DNA of 64,000 bases from Aphelocoma coerulescens (taxonomy: Eukaryota; Chordata; Aves; Passeriformes; Corvidae): NCBI RefSeq assembly GCF_041296385.1, contig NC_091023.1, forward strand, positions 10,044,924 through 10,108,923, given 5' to 3'. The translations under genes were made by a program, and so were the position numbers. Shown piece after piece: positions 39,777-52,471 of the stretch. Position 1 is the stretch's first letter. Each line of letters opens with the position of its first letter. The notes beneath the pieces are model-generated. The model was not told where the DNA came from. It did not search any database and was given only the letters and a program-made list of their open reading frames with translations.

Positions 39777-41303
39777 TTACTTTTCTTTCATAGTTTTTCT
39801 TCTTTTCAATAAAATAAAGGGTACACATTCAGCCAGAGTAATTAGATTTCATTTAATAAAACATTAGTGTTTAATTTTGAAGGGGAAAGAACAGAAACAA
39901 GGGGAAAAAGAAACACCAGCTGTTTTTGCAAAGGTAAAATCAAACAGACAATAGCACCTCAACATTTTTCAAAACCCTACCCATGAAGGGCTCCAGACCC
40001 TCAGGACTCATTCCCACCATCTCCCACATACATGCAGGAGTTGTCACTGACTGTACTTAAGTTTTCATTTTTTGACAGATCTGGAATGAAGTTTTGCATC
40101 CCAAAAGCAAGATACAAATGCAAAAACAAAAACTGTATGTCACAGGTCATCAGCCAATGTAATTATTTGGCTCCGATGATGCAACATTCCATCAGGAAAA
40201 CAGCACTTAATTAGGCTGGCATAAACACTGTAACCAGAAATAAAATGGAATTCAAACAAATGCCATGGGTGGGCATAATCTTTACATAACAAGCAGCAAT
40301 TTCAAAAGTACAGGTAACTTGTCAAAATGCTACCACCTACATCAAAAATAAAGCAAGAAAAAGTAAATTTATACTCCAGAAATGCACTCTTTCCAGGGCC
40401 CAAGCCTGGAAAATTCTCCAAGAACTGTGGATCAGTGGTCAAGTCACCCCAGGAGCTCTTGGAGTCAAGCAGTAAGGAAATATTCAGAAAGACTCAAGAA
40501 AGAAGGCAGCAGGAATCAAGCCCTGGAACAATTTTATGTTCACATCTAAAAAACCTGTGGGGAAAAAGGGTGACAAATGTCCAGCCAAATTAATTGGGTC
40601 GGTGACCAACTTTGGCCCACAGGCAGTAGGTTAGGCATTCTCACTCTAAACTACAGGGAAATACAATGTGAATCTTTCGTTGACTTCACTGTTTTCAGAC
40701 TCAAAGACTGAATTTTAACCATAACTTCAGTATCTTGTGAGCTACAAAGCATCCTACTGAGAAACCAAACCTCTCTTCAGCATCCCTTGTTACCCCATCC
40801 TCAAATATCCTGCTGTAGTGATTAGGTTGAAGAGTTTGCTCTGGTTCCTATCTTCTAAGGCTCTTTGAGTCCTTATCCTGCTACCCCTCCTCTGTCTCAT
40901 TTCCCAAGGTCAGAGCTTACTCCATAAGCAGTACACAAACGAGTGACAACCTGAGAACAAATTAAAAACCAGGACTGAGTTCACAACTGCAAAGTACCTT
41001 GCTCTGAGATAAAGTCAGGCCCTGAGATTACAGGCAGAAATAGGTCACAGTGGATAGAGGAGCTCCAAAAAGAGAGAGAGGACCTATGAATGCAGCAGAC
41101 CATCTTGGTCTTGATTCTCTTAGCAGGTAACACCCCTGTCCTCAGACAAGTAACCCTGAACTTACACCTGTGCAAAAAAGAATTGGATCTTTTAGGCACT
41201 GCCAAGTTCCAACAAGCAAAGATAGATGAGGTGCTCAGGTACAACAGTATTTTCTATGCACAGTATCCAAGCAACCCACTGAGAAACAACAACTGTGCTG
41301 CTT
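39777..41303. other. AT-rich non-coding DNA
   Basis: Nothing supports a gene. An 88-codon plus frame (40,327-40,593) is hydrophilic, but this matches the A+C-rich plus strand and no domain is seen. Confidence 0.55.
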
Positions 41304-41810
41304 TTAGCACACAAAGATTGCAAAAGCAGCTTTTCCTTCCTCCTTTTCTTCCCTATCAGAGGCACTAGACTCCCACTTGAAGCCTGAGCACACCTCTGAG
41401 GAAATAATGTAGCCAATCCAATAAGAGAACACAAGATTCAATATCTGATAAGATAGCACAAGTGTGAGGAACCCAAAGGAATACCTGAATTCACCTGAAA
41501 AACAGATAACCTGCTGCAAAAGTAAACATCCACAAAAATACAAAGGAAAGCAACACAAACTCACTGATTGCCTATAGAAAAAAATGATGTGTTTTATTCC
41601 CCATATGCCAGCATAACCAAGAAGGTGTTTTCTGGAAGCCAAACACACTGAGGAGAAGAATCCAACTGACAACTTGGAGATTAACCAGTCTGAATCCTCC
41701 ATGACTGACTCCTTCCTTGCCATTATTATAACTACCATTGTGGGCACAGGACGGGCACTCCTGGGCTCAAGCTCCATTTGCAGACTCATTTGTTCTTCTC
41801 TTGAGTTCAT
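41304..41810 (-). other. Unrecognised 168-codon open frame
   Basis: A minus-strand frame whose N-terminal third is rich in Met, Glu and Arg, followed by several hydrophobic stretches (for example IIFFYRQSVSLCCFPLYFCG) and an acidic, Lys-rich tail. The hydrophobic parts resemble membrane segments but also follow from the T-rich minus strand here. No family is recognised, no splice pair stands out, and plus-strand frames overlap both ends. Probably chance. Confidence 0.1.
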
Positions 41811-43390
41811 AAATTTCTATATGGATTATGGATATTTCATACTCATACAAAGCATGAATATTTATAAAAAGTACAAAAATGAGGGTTGGTCACATTCAAG
41901 ATACAAAACAACTTCTCTCAGGTACTGACTTTGTAAAGATGCCTTTAAGTTCCTTATGTGAAATCAAAATTGTGCAGCTAAGCACTTGTCTACGTCACCC
42001 ACATCTTAAAATGCACAGTACTTTACTATTACAGGAGTGTTTGTCATTTCTCTTAAATCATCCTTGGCTTTTAGTGTCAATTCTCATTTTGAACAGCTTC
42101 AAATGACTCAGTTGTCATAGAAGATTGATATAGTCATCATTTCATTTACAAACTATTTATTTCTATAAAGTACATAAAAATGATTTTGAGCATGTATGTT
42201 TAGTATTCAAGTAGTACAGCTATGAAAATAAAGGCAAATGTCATAATTCCTCTGAGTAATGGAAAAGAGAATCTCATTTTATAAGAACTATTGATAGCAC
42301 GGGCACAGTTTTTCTCATATTTTTAAAGGAATCAAATAATCTGATCGTTGAAGGGGGTGGAGACAAGGTCAGGTTGGACTTGCTACCTGTTATGCCTGAT
42401 GTTCCATGCAAAGGAATCAATCCTTTATGATTAATAAAGAAATTTTCTGTCTTCCAAAAGAGCCAAACACATCTTCAAGTCCTTGCTGTAGGTCTCAATG
42501 CACCAAGTCAGCTAGAAAAAAGTTGTGTTCTACCTTTGAAATAACAGAACTAAATCAGACTTTGGACCATTTAAAATTATGTAAACACTTCACTCTAACC
42601 TCTGAGTTAGGTTTTAGTAGCTTATAATTCACCTATTTCCCCCTGCAATCCTTTAGTTCCAAAAGCATCAGCTCCTCAGAGCTTATCAGTAGTTGCTGAA
42701 TCTAAATGTAACTTGAAGACAATGCAAAGTGCTCTCATGTTCTGCCCTGAAAGAACTTTCCCATCTATGCCGGTTTTGCTAATCCAGGAAATTTAGTTCC
42801 TGGTTTCAGATCTTTCAGGATCACTGTTACACCATAGAATCTGATGTCCCAACTGTTACACTGAAGTGCACATTCTTCAAATCCCCAAAATTGTATTATT
42901 TTTCTTATGAGCTCAGCAGTTTACTGAAGTAAATCAGTAAGTAATTATCTACCCTGCCAAAAGCTCATGGTGAAGGCCTGGAAAACTTCCCAGGCATGAA
43001 AACAAAAGCATTTCCCTTATAATAGGGTGGAACACTTGTCACCAAGGCTCCTCATTTCCTCTAACCAGGTTTCAAGTCTAAAGGTGTCAGTTTGACACCA
43101 TATGCAGAGCTGCTAGGTACCTAGATTGGAAGTTAGCACTTGTATTCCCTACAGACACAAGAAGTACACGTACAGGTTAGAACAGATGGTGGGGAAGTCA
43201 GGAAACATATGTTTTTATCTGGACACCTCCACACTAAGAAGCGAAAGAAACCACCTCTATGCTCTCTTAAAGCTGCTCTTTGTTTTTCATGAGTTCCAGT
43301 TTGACAGAGGAGAGTTCATTGTGTTCCCATCCCTGCTTTTCACCAAGTATACTGATTCTACCTCTTGGAACAAGCAGAAAGCCCTATCCT

Positions 43391-43409
43391 CCCCCCCCCC
43401 GCCCCCGCC
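43391..43409 (+). repeat. C-rich tract with CpGs
   Basis: Ten C residues are followed by GCCCCCGCC. The three CpGs here are a local excess. The reverse strand could form G-rich structures. Confidence 0.85.
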
Positions 43410-45062
43410 GATTTCCATCACCCTTGGGAGAACGTAACAAGCAATCAGGGAGGGAACTCTGCAGTTATATGCAGCACTACATGAAACTCTCTGGCTGCCT
43501 TGCAAAATTGTAAACAGGAGGAAACTAGAGCAGATGAAGCAGATTTTGCCAGTTATTGCTTTGAGTTTTAACTGCTCAAACACCAATTTACAGGGAAGCC
43601 CAAAAGACACATAAACCTTCTACTGGGACAGTAGTAAGCAAGACAATGAAGGGATATTTCCATTTTTGTCAATCATAAATGTTTTGCCTTGAACAAGATG
43701 AAAAATTTAAAACCCCATATATTTAAATTACAAACAGTTATTCCAGAGTGATCAATTTTGGTCTGCTCTTCCTGTAAAATGTCAAGATTTTGTTGAACTA
43801 TCAGTCACTCAATCACTTTATGACTTTGACTCAGGTATCACAGAACTTCACAGAAATCACAGCAGAATTGCTCCATTTCTCTGTGCATGGGCATCTCTGC
43901 ACTGATTCTATTTTTTAAAATATACCAAAGCCTGTGATCTGTTACCCTTCCTCTCACCTATGGAAGGGAAAAACTATGGTAGTGGAATAAAAATCATCAT
44001 CATAATATATTACTGCTAAATCTACTCTGTCACCATTTCCACCTCAGAAGGCAGAAAGACAAAGTGTTATATCCCAGATGCACCAGGCTCAAACTGCAAA
44101 ATGACTTATTTTAGGTGAAAAAATGAGGAAGGATAAAAGTTGTCCTAAAGTACAGCATTTCTGCTGACACACTAAGAGAAAAAATATTTGTCTCCGCATA
44201 AGGGTTCATAGAAGGCTGATTCCATTTCCACAGTCCCCTTCTGAACACACAGTAAAATGTCTTGATATTTTAAACAACTAATTCTCTTTCATGCTCTCCT
44301 GAACTTGCAAATACCTTTAATCAACAGTCAGAGGCTTTCCTTTGTCCTGTTATTTATTTTATAAACACTTAATCTTTCTGTCCTATTTCATCCTAACACA
44401 TCATTAATCATTGTCCCCAAAATTCTTCTTCATGAGGATGGATCACGAATGCTTGACAAGCACACACTCTCGTGCTTCAGAAACACCATAAAGACAGTAC
44501 TCTGTTTAATGATTAAATCCCAACCCGCTTAATGGCCATAATGGGATTTCAAAGGCAAAACTTGCTGGAAACACATCTTAACTCATCTTAATTCCCCAGG
44601 CAGACAATTGAGAGAGATGCAGGCAGTTTTCTGCTGCCCAAACAGTTTGCAAAGGGTTATAGGCAACTAACTCCTGCTTCCTGGAGATGAGTGAGCCATC
44701 AAGCCAGTGATATTTCCCAAACTGTAGGTTTCGTGGTGAATTCCATAATTCCAGGGATGTTCAAATGTACATAATTATGCAAAACTTATCTCTAAGGGAA
44801 GTGTTGCATTGTAACTGGTCATGCAAAATTTGAAGCCTTCCAGTGGACCAGTTTCAGCTGGACAGGAGCCTCCATTCACCAGGAACGTACTTGAAAAGTG
44901 CTCTAAAGCCTAAATACAGCAGGGTAGAGTGAAATTCAAGGAAAAGTCCAACCCAAATCCTTGCAGCATGAATATTTGCCATTCTGGGGATTGCTGTGAT
45001 TATACTGAAACTGGGAAGGCTTTCTTGTCTTTTCTTGCTGTGGCTTCTAAAAAACTCATTCT

Positions 45063-45088
45063 TGTTGGAGACAAGTATGTCTCCAACA
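45063..45088. repeat. Perfect 11-bp inverted repeat with 4-base loop
   Basis: TGTTGGAGACA (45,063-45,073) and TGTCTCCAACA (45,078-45,088) pair exactly around AGTA, with a possible further T-G wobble pair outside. About 0.3 such stems are expected by chance with loops up to 20, fewer with so tight a loop. It would be a compact hairpin if transcribed. Function is unknown. Confidence 0.75.
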
Positions 45089-45947
45089 GTAATTATGACA
45101 CATATATGTACACTACTATCATGGAACAAAGACTTAAATAATTTGAAAGTCCCAAGATCTTTTCATTAAAACACCTCTATCCTGAAATTTAAATATCTCT
45201 AAAAATCATTTAATGATTCAACAATCATTGCTCTTTTGGGGTTTTTTGCTGTCTGAAAGGAAGAAAGTGCAACTTAAAAAATGACTTACAATTATGGATT
45301 ACTCAACACTAGCTGGAGGAAAAAGAGTATTGATCACATTTTGCTGTTACTACAGCATGAGTAGATGTGACATTTCATTCACAATAGTCTCCAAACAGAC
45401 TTTGTGATCATGAGGACTTCTGAGTACAAGCTGGTTAAGAATCTTAAAAGAAAAAAAGGGAATACAAATTCCTTAACCAGAAATAAGGTTCCTGGTGAAG
45501 GGTGTTTTGCCTTCCTTCAAGAATATTTTGACTAGCTGAACCCCAAGTGATTTCTTCACAATATTTTGTGAGGATTTATTCCCCAGAAAAAGTAATGCCG
45601 TTCAATTTTTCATTACTGCCTTTTGACAAGCTGGAGATAAATTAAAAGTATTCCCTCTGATGCATTAAGGTAGAGTATGATTCTTTATGCTCTAGTTACT
45701 GAAAAGACCAGAGCAGTGAAAATAAATGAACTAAAAGATTCTATGAAAGATACAGTTTCTTTAGCTCTGTAACCTGGGCAGCTTTTCTAAAATCACTAGC
45801 TTCAGAAGATTCTAAGTATCCTAGGAAGAATAGAAGACAATACTCAGAGAAGACAGTGTTTTAATAGGCTGCAGCAGAGCTATTGTGCCCAAGTCTTTTT
45901 TCAAGCTTAACTGTTTGCTTGACAGGTAAATTGTTAATGCCTGCTTT

Positions 45948-45970
45948 AAAAAAAAAAAAAAAAAAAAAAA
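45948..45970 (+). repeat. Poly-A run (23)
   Basis: Twenty-three uninterrupted A residues. No retroposon body, polyadenylation signal or target duplication could be recognised upstream, so its source is unknown. Confidence 0.9.
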
Positions 45971-48900
45971 TCCTATTGCACAAAACCATAATGAACATCA
46001 AACCCAAGAGTCGAAAAAATATATAGAAGATACGACTTTAAAAAAAATGGTATTCACTATGGAAGAGATGCAATCTTTGACAAACACTGGTCACATAATC
46101 AGGTATATTAGAGCAGAAAGTGGGTAGTGGGCACTTCCTCCTCCCCCATTTATTTCTGCCTTTCATGTCAGTGCCTGCCTAAATGGTCCATTCCCACACT
46201 TACTGCTTTGTCTTGAATCCCCTGCTTAGAGAATATCTACAGGGAAAAATACAGCTATGTAAATAACTCATTGTTCTTTTTTCAGCCTCTGAGACACTTC
46301 TAAAAACATTCTAGAAGTTATACTTAAAGAGCACATGAGAGCTGAGAATCATTCAGCAGTAAACAGAGTAGAGGAGAAAAGAGAAGGTAGAATTTACATG
46401 GTGCACAAACAGAAACGTTAAGCAGGCAGAAAGATATCATGTTTGGATCCCCTGGGATAAAAAACTACTATTCCACTTGAAAACCTGCCTGTCAGTATAG
46501 AAGTGAGACAAGGATTTGGAGTATTTACTGATAATGAGACTGAACAAAGGCTGAGTGTAGACACAGGCTGTAAGTTCATCAAAAGCATGCAGGAATATTC
46601 ACACAAGCAAAGGCAGACATGATTTTGGGCTGCAGAGGCAAAACCCAGTTACTACCACCAGGCAAGCACACAAACCCTGCTCCACATGACCCAGATCTTA
46701 CAAGACTGGCAATGTCACATCATCACAGCCACCACTTCCTCAACACAACAGTCAGACAGAGAAAGCTTTCCTAAAATTAACAACAGAAATGAGTGAAGGG
46801 TTAATTTCCCTTTGAGTGGAACACGACACATAACAGCAACTAAAACCTGCCAAATAAAAAAATGTATTAAGCAGCTAGAAAATGATCTCTACAGGCATAA
46901 CGCAGCTCAGCTCTGCTCAACTTAAAGGCTCAGTCTCTCAAAGAACTCAGAGAGCCTATGCTGTGCTAAGGGAATGCTGACAGGCAACTGAAAGGCATGG
47001 ATATATCCCTGTGTAGAAAATCACACCTCAATTCCAATGAAGAAAGATAAAGTGCAATAAATACAATAAATATATGCAGCTTGATCAAATGAAGGCTAAA
47101 GAGCAACAAGACTGCCTAAATGAATTATTTAAAATAAATACCACTATGGAGAAAACATTTAATTGAACAAAAGTAGAACTAGTGGAATAAGAACACACAC
47201 ATTTGAAATAGCAGGTAAAATTTAGAAACCACTAAAAATATGGTTTCTGGGGAAGCAGCTAAAATACAGTCTTACTGAACTAGGCTGAGAAAAAGTTTTA
47301 GTATCACACACTAGCAAAGTAATGTTCTTACTGGGCATTCAGGAGAGCTTTCCTACCTTTACCACCCCAACTCTGTTGCTCTTTGCATTCATGAAACAGA
47401 ATTACAAAAGCCCCCAGCCTCAAAATCCAGAACATAAGCGTGAAGCACAAAGAAAAAGAATCACTTTTAAAATGGACTTCAGTTCCTGTTACAGGAAAAA
47501 AAAAACCTAATAGTTTCTTATGCACCCAATCATGAAAGGAGCATTTTTAATGCATTGTCAGGTCAGAACAGCAAACAGCTACAGCAGTACCCCCTACGTG
47601 AAGACAAAGAATAAAGTGTCTCCATTTCTTTTAAGATACATAAGACATAAATTACAATTATGTATCTTGAGAAAAAAGCATGATATTTTGTATATCCTCA
47701 GGAACTCAAATCAACACTGTGTCTACCCACACAAGTAACTCGTGACCTGCAATATGTAAAGGAAGTTGGTGGTATTGCAAGGATGATTTTTTAGAAATCA
47801 AAAGGCATTTAGTACTACCAGCTTCTCACAAGTAGATTGCACAAGTTTTTACAATGCAATAGCACTTTCACCCTTTTGCAGAACAGGAAGCAGAGCTAGA
47901 GGCATAAAATGATTTCCAGAAAGTCTTTGACCAGGCCTGTAGTAAAACAAAGATGCACTATGCACAAGCAGCGCTACTGCTGCACGCCACAACAAAAAGG
48001 CCAAAGTCAGGAAAGGAACGAAAATTATCATTGTCAATTGTGAGAAAAGCACAGAGAGGAAAAGTATGATTAAGCTGTTACACACTAGAGCAGGTCAGAA
48101 CACACTGCTCTTTTGAAGCCATGCTGTTCAGAATGCTGTTGTGAAAGAGAAAAATTTTCACATATGTCAGCCTTTTGGAGACTTGTTCTAGAACTTTAAG
48201 ACCCTTTTCAGCCCGACTCATTATGAATCACACAGAGTTCAATCTTCTATGCACCTAAAAGTCAAAAGAGGTCTTGGCTAAGCACACTTTTTGAAACCAC
48301 ACCATTGAAAACAGTGTTTATCAGTTTCTGATTTTGTTTCATAGATAAAGAAATGGATATTGAAAAAAATCTGAAGTACTCTAAAGAAAACAATTTTTCT
48401 CTCAGTCCCCTATAAGAATAAAATCAGACCTGCTTCATGCATTTCTGGGTTCTTTATTTCCCTCAGAGGCTTGAAAATCTTGTTTGTAGCTACAAACCTG
48501 TCACATTTTAAATGTCAAATTCATTTTAAAAATAAAAAATTACTAAGAATGTTCTCACAAGACAGGCAGCAATATGTCCCCACAAGTCATAAAACCTGAT
48601 CAGCCAATTTTCAAGCAGCATGGACAGACATGAGCCAAAATGTCTCATTACTGGAGTTTCACACCTCTTTTGAGATAAATTACTCAACCCCAAGACCTTT
48701 CACAAAAGAGTCTTTTTCCAAGAACCTGCCTTACAGCAGGAGCACTGAATAGGATTCAGAGGACGGGATTTTGCAGATTGCAATGCCCATGATAGTTTGT
48801 CTTATCACAAAGGTAAAGTTACAGTTTAAGAAAATGAATTATAAGTCTAATAAAAAAATTTATTCTGTCTATATGGAGCATGAGGGCTTTTTCATCACAC

Positions 48901-49980
48901 TTTTTCTAAGAGGCCTTCCCATATAAATAAATAACTGAAGACATTCCATGTAAGTGCTTTGCATTTATATACTTGTAAAAGAAAGATACTGACTACATAA
49001 ACATCCAGACTCTTCTAGTAAATTACTATGTGTCAAATGCTTTGACAAGCCTATTGCTCAGGTCATTAGAGGAGTAGTAAGTTTATTCTCTTCATAACTC
49101 CAGTCAAAGCAACTCAAAATTTAACAACAGAAAGGAAGTCAACTTGTCCAAACTTGTCTTTAACCCTAAGATAGAATCTTGACCATGGCACCTTAGGCTA
49201 CTCAAACCCCTTTGGATCAGCAGTAATTCCCGTTGTCCATAATAATGGTGTGGGGTTGTTGGGGTTTCTTTTTTTATCACATTGAAAACACTGTTCTTGG
49301 GCTTCCTGGTATGCTACATTTGTTACTTATACTTAATCATTCCTGCTACAGTTTCTTATTAATATAAGCCAGAGCCATAAACCCTCTCCATTTTGTACTT
49401 AGACTAGCGCTCCACATTTTCAGTTTCCCTGAGGAAGCACAACCCAGTAAAAACCCTCTTCGCTTTCATTCATGGCTACCAAACCTTTCAGCTGCATTTA
49501 TTGAAGCTTCTGCATTTTTAAACACATTGAAATACTGACTCTACAGTCAAGCCCACAGATGCTTACAGGAAAACAGTGTTACCTCTGAAGCAGAAAACAA
49601 GGCTAATCTTCTCCATTTTAACTTCTGTAGAGAAGCCAGAGGCAAGTAGGGTTCTCAAAAAAAGGAGGTCAGAATCATCCGTTATGCCACTAAAAAAAGT
49701 ATAAAAATACATAAAAGAGCAGTTATTGCAATACCAGGCTGAGGCAACCATGAAAACAATTGCACAGCCCTAACCCACATACTTTTGTCAATGATTATCC
49801 TCAAATGGTCCCAAGAAATGAAGCAGAAAAAAACCCTTAGCAGAATAACACTCATTAAGCAACTCCATTTCCAACAGCAAGTGAGGGGCTGTCACAAGCC
49901 AATTGTTCTTCACATTCACTCTTGGGACATTCACCACCTGTTCATTCCCCTCTCCTCTGAGCCAGAGGAAGGCTTGGAGT
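45971..49980. other. A+C-rich non-coding DNA
   Basis: No gene is supported. The plus strand is enriched in A and C. In 60-base rows counted at 46,021, 47,101, 48,001, 48,601 and 49,501, G+T was 28, 23, 25, 27 and 26 of 60. Open frames are at most 78 codons. Nothing else stands out. Confidence 0.6.
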
Positions 49981-50990
49981 AACTCTAACAGCAGCAGCCG
50001 ACTGGTGTTACAGCCTGCAGCCATTTAGCTCAAGCTGTGATCCCATAACACGCAGGGTGAGGCCAGGTCACCATGCGGGCAGGAATCCCCCAGCAGCAGC
50101 ACATGGCGCAGCCGACTCTGGGGCTGCAGAAGAGGCACACAACAGCCAGGGCTTGGGGCTGGGAACCCCACAACACCCCCAGGTGCCCCCCACAGAGCCG
50201 GATATGGCCACCAGTGCCTTGCTGGCACCACGGCTCCTTCGTGCAGCCTAACCAAGGCTGATGGGCCCACACAAACACACACCTCACAAACCAGCTGCAG
50301 CAATCCCAGTTTTTCAGAAAGAAACAGGCACACCGACTCAGCTGCCTATGAACCCAGGTAACTGTACACTCTGAAATAAGGTGCCTACTTCCAGGTGTCT
50401 CCTATCAATCACTTTCCTTGTTTCCCAGGGCCTGCTCTGCACTGCTAAGCATCTGTACTTCCAGGTCTTGTGTTTCCACCCTGTTCCTAACACATTCCAC
50501 AGAGGCAGGGACATTGAACTGGGAGAAATGGTGTACATACCCCAAAGCTTCCACATTTCTACCAGTCTGCTTAGTTTAATACAAGTCACAACAGCTCCAC
50601 AAACCTTGCCTCCCCAATTCCTCCACATACTTTCTACTTCTCAGAGAGAGCTCGTGCTAGATGTGGACCTGCTCATGAACAGACAACCCTCACAGGGCTA
50701 CAAAGGACAGTGACCACCCCATCATCTGTACCCTACACTGCACCCAGCCAAAACCTCTCCCAGCCCAGGCTCCAAGCAGGAACAGGGCCACCCAGGCTGA
50801 GCCAGAACTCACCATGCATACAGCTGTGCTCCTGTAGAAGGCAGTGGCTTTTTATCGGGCTGCTCCTCAGGCAGGATCCACGTGGGAGGATCCCACACAG
50901 CAAACACCTGGGGCCACTTCCCTGGTACATGCTTGGGGCTGAGGGGACACAGCCAGGTGGGTGGTGTCCTCCAGCCAGTGTTTGCCGGCA
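49981..50990. other. GC-rich island at a strand-composition switch
   Basis: This is the most GC-rich kilobase I noticed. About nine CpGs fall in 49,990-50,340, still far below the count expected from base use, so it is not a classical CpG island. Words such as CAGCAGCAG, CCCCCAGG and CCACCCAG dominate. Overlapping frames on both strands (up to 110 codons) have no recognised domain and are typical of GC-rich DNA. It sits where the A+C-rich left side meets the G+T-rich right side, so an old or weak promoter, an exon, or a replication start are possible readings. Confidence 0.3.
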
Positions 50991-51877
50991 CTGATGTGCT
51001 GTTTCTGCACCTTATAATTTATTCTGTAATATTTGATGCATCTTACGTTTAGAAAAGTGATATGTTTATGGAAGGGGAGCAGGAGAGGCTTGCAATTAAA
51101 ACAATCTCAGCTCTCAGAGCAATGGAAGAGCAGCAGTGCCAGGATACATTTGTGAGTGCAAGTGAGAACAGCTGCTGCCTTCCAAATATATGCCTTTGCT
51201 GGCCCAGACTCTAACCCACTTTGGACTGTGGTTTTTGGTAGCTTTTAGGATCAAGGAGTCAGTTTAGACATTATCATTTATTTTTTTTTATTGGAAGAGA
51301 CTCCACCCTCTTTCATGAGAAAGCATTTTATTCAAGTGCAACCTTTCTAATGTCAACATTATCATATTTTTGTTTGTGTGCAGCTCTCTCTGCTACCTTT
51401 TCCCCAGAGCACCTTCCTATTCCCTCTGCCATTCAGTATGTCCCATGAGGAGCAGGCAGCAGACCTGGAGTGGGCAGAAGGTAGAGGCTGAGGTGGTGTA
51501 ATGGAAACCAGGACACATGGGCTGCCCAGAGCCAGAGCTTTGCCTCTGAGGAACCACTCAGTGGCTTACAGCAGGGGACCCTGGCATAAGGCATCAGGGG
51601 CTGTTGAGAATGAACATCTCTGCTGGCTTTAACTGTGGGGTTTTCAATTTGTTAGTTTTCCTTGTAAGACCCCAGAGCACCTGGACATTTTGGGTAACCT
51701 CACTGCATACTGCTCTTCCCCCTTGTCTTGAGAAACAGTGGGAAGTCTGTGATATTACTGCCCTTTCAATTTTTTCTTCAAGGGTCCATCTCTGCTTTTG
51801 CCTGCAAGGACATGAAACCTAATATGTTTTAAAAGAATTTAAAAAACTCTCCAAAACTTGCAAGAGGGATGTCTAGC

Positions 51878-51889
51878 TTTTTTTTTTTT
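51878..51889 (+). repeat. Poly-T run (12)
   Basis: Twelve T residues followed by CCTCCTTACC. The pyrimidine tract resembles a splice acceptor tract but lacks a following AG. Confidence 0.8.
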
Positions 51890-52457
51890 CCTCCTTACCT
51901 CTGATTCTGATGGGCAGACTATAGACTAAAAAGGGAATTTCTTTCATCCTGTGAATGAAGCCAGATGATCAAGCTTTAAGGTGAGTTTGGACTAGAATTA
52001 GGGGTTTGACATTCTTAGAAATAACATAATAGAAGACCGCAGTGCCTACATCTCCTGGTTTCAAAATAAGTTCCTTCCGTAGAGGTCTCTGTAAGGGAAC
52101 ATGTATCCCCACCCTCTTACAAACACAAACTCTTACATTGCAACAACATCCCTGATGGTGACTGGCCTGGGAGGGATCCAAGATAGCTGTTCCTATGCTC
52201 TAATTCAACTAACCACTTAAACAAAATGCTCCTAATCCTGTACTGACCCGAGGCCTTCATGGAGATGCTCAGTGAAAAGGTTGCTTCTTTTTCAGTAGTT
52301 GTGAACATCATGCTGTGTGTCCCTTGCCTCAGGTCTCTGAATTACTCATTGTAAACATCATTTTTACTGTCTATTTTTTCTCCCTTTGGTGCCCTACCCT
52401 TCTTTTTTCCAATATTTCTCAAAGACTGTGCTGCTATGTGTTACTACATTTTATATT

Positions 52458-52471
52458 AAAAAAAAAAAAAA
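52458..52471 (+). repeat. Poly-A run (14)
   Basis: Fourteen A residues before CACAGTAG, with no visible source element. Confidence 0.8.

Larger units (their letters stand above)
41811..45947. other. AT-rich non-coding DNA
   Basis: No gene is supported. It contains a C-rich tract at 43,391-43,409 and a small hairpin at 45,063-45,088. Open frames reach 107 codons, and those at 43.1-43.6 kb read Pro- or Gly-rich through the C tract. The plus strand is A+C-rich overall. Confidence 0.6.

Noticed and set aside
42371..42382. AGGTTGGACTTG, resembling the CR1 3' end
   Set aside because: Only about a dozen bases match and the neighbouring CR1 landmarks (GATGATCTT, ATTCTATGATT) are absent.
45948..45970. 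Poly-A run as the tail of a processed pseudogene
   Set aside because: No upstream open frame, polyadenylation signal or flanking duplication could be found, so a simple repeat is the safer call.
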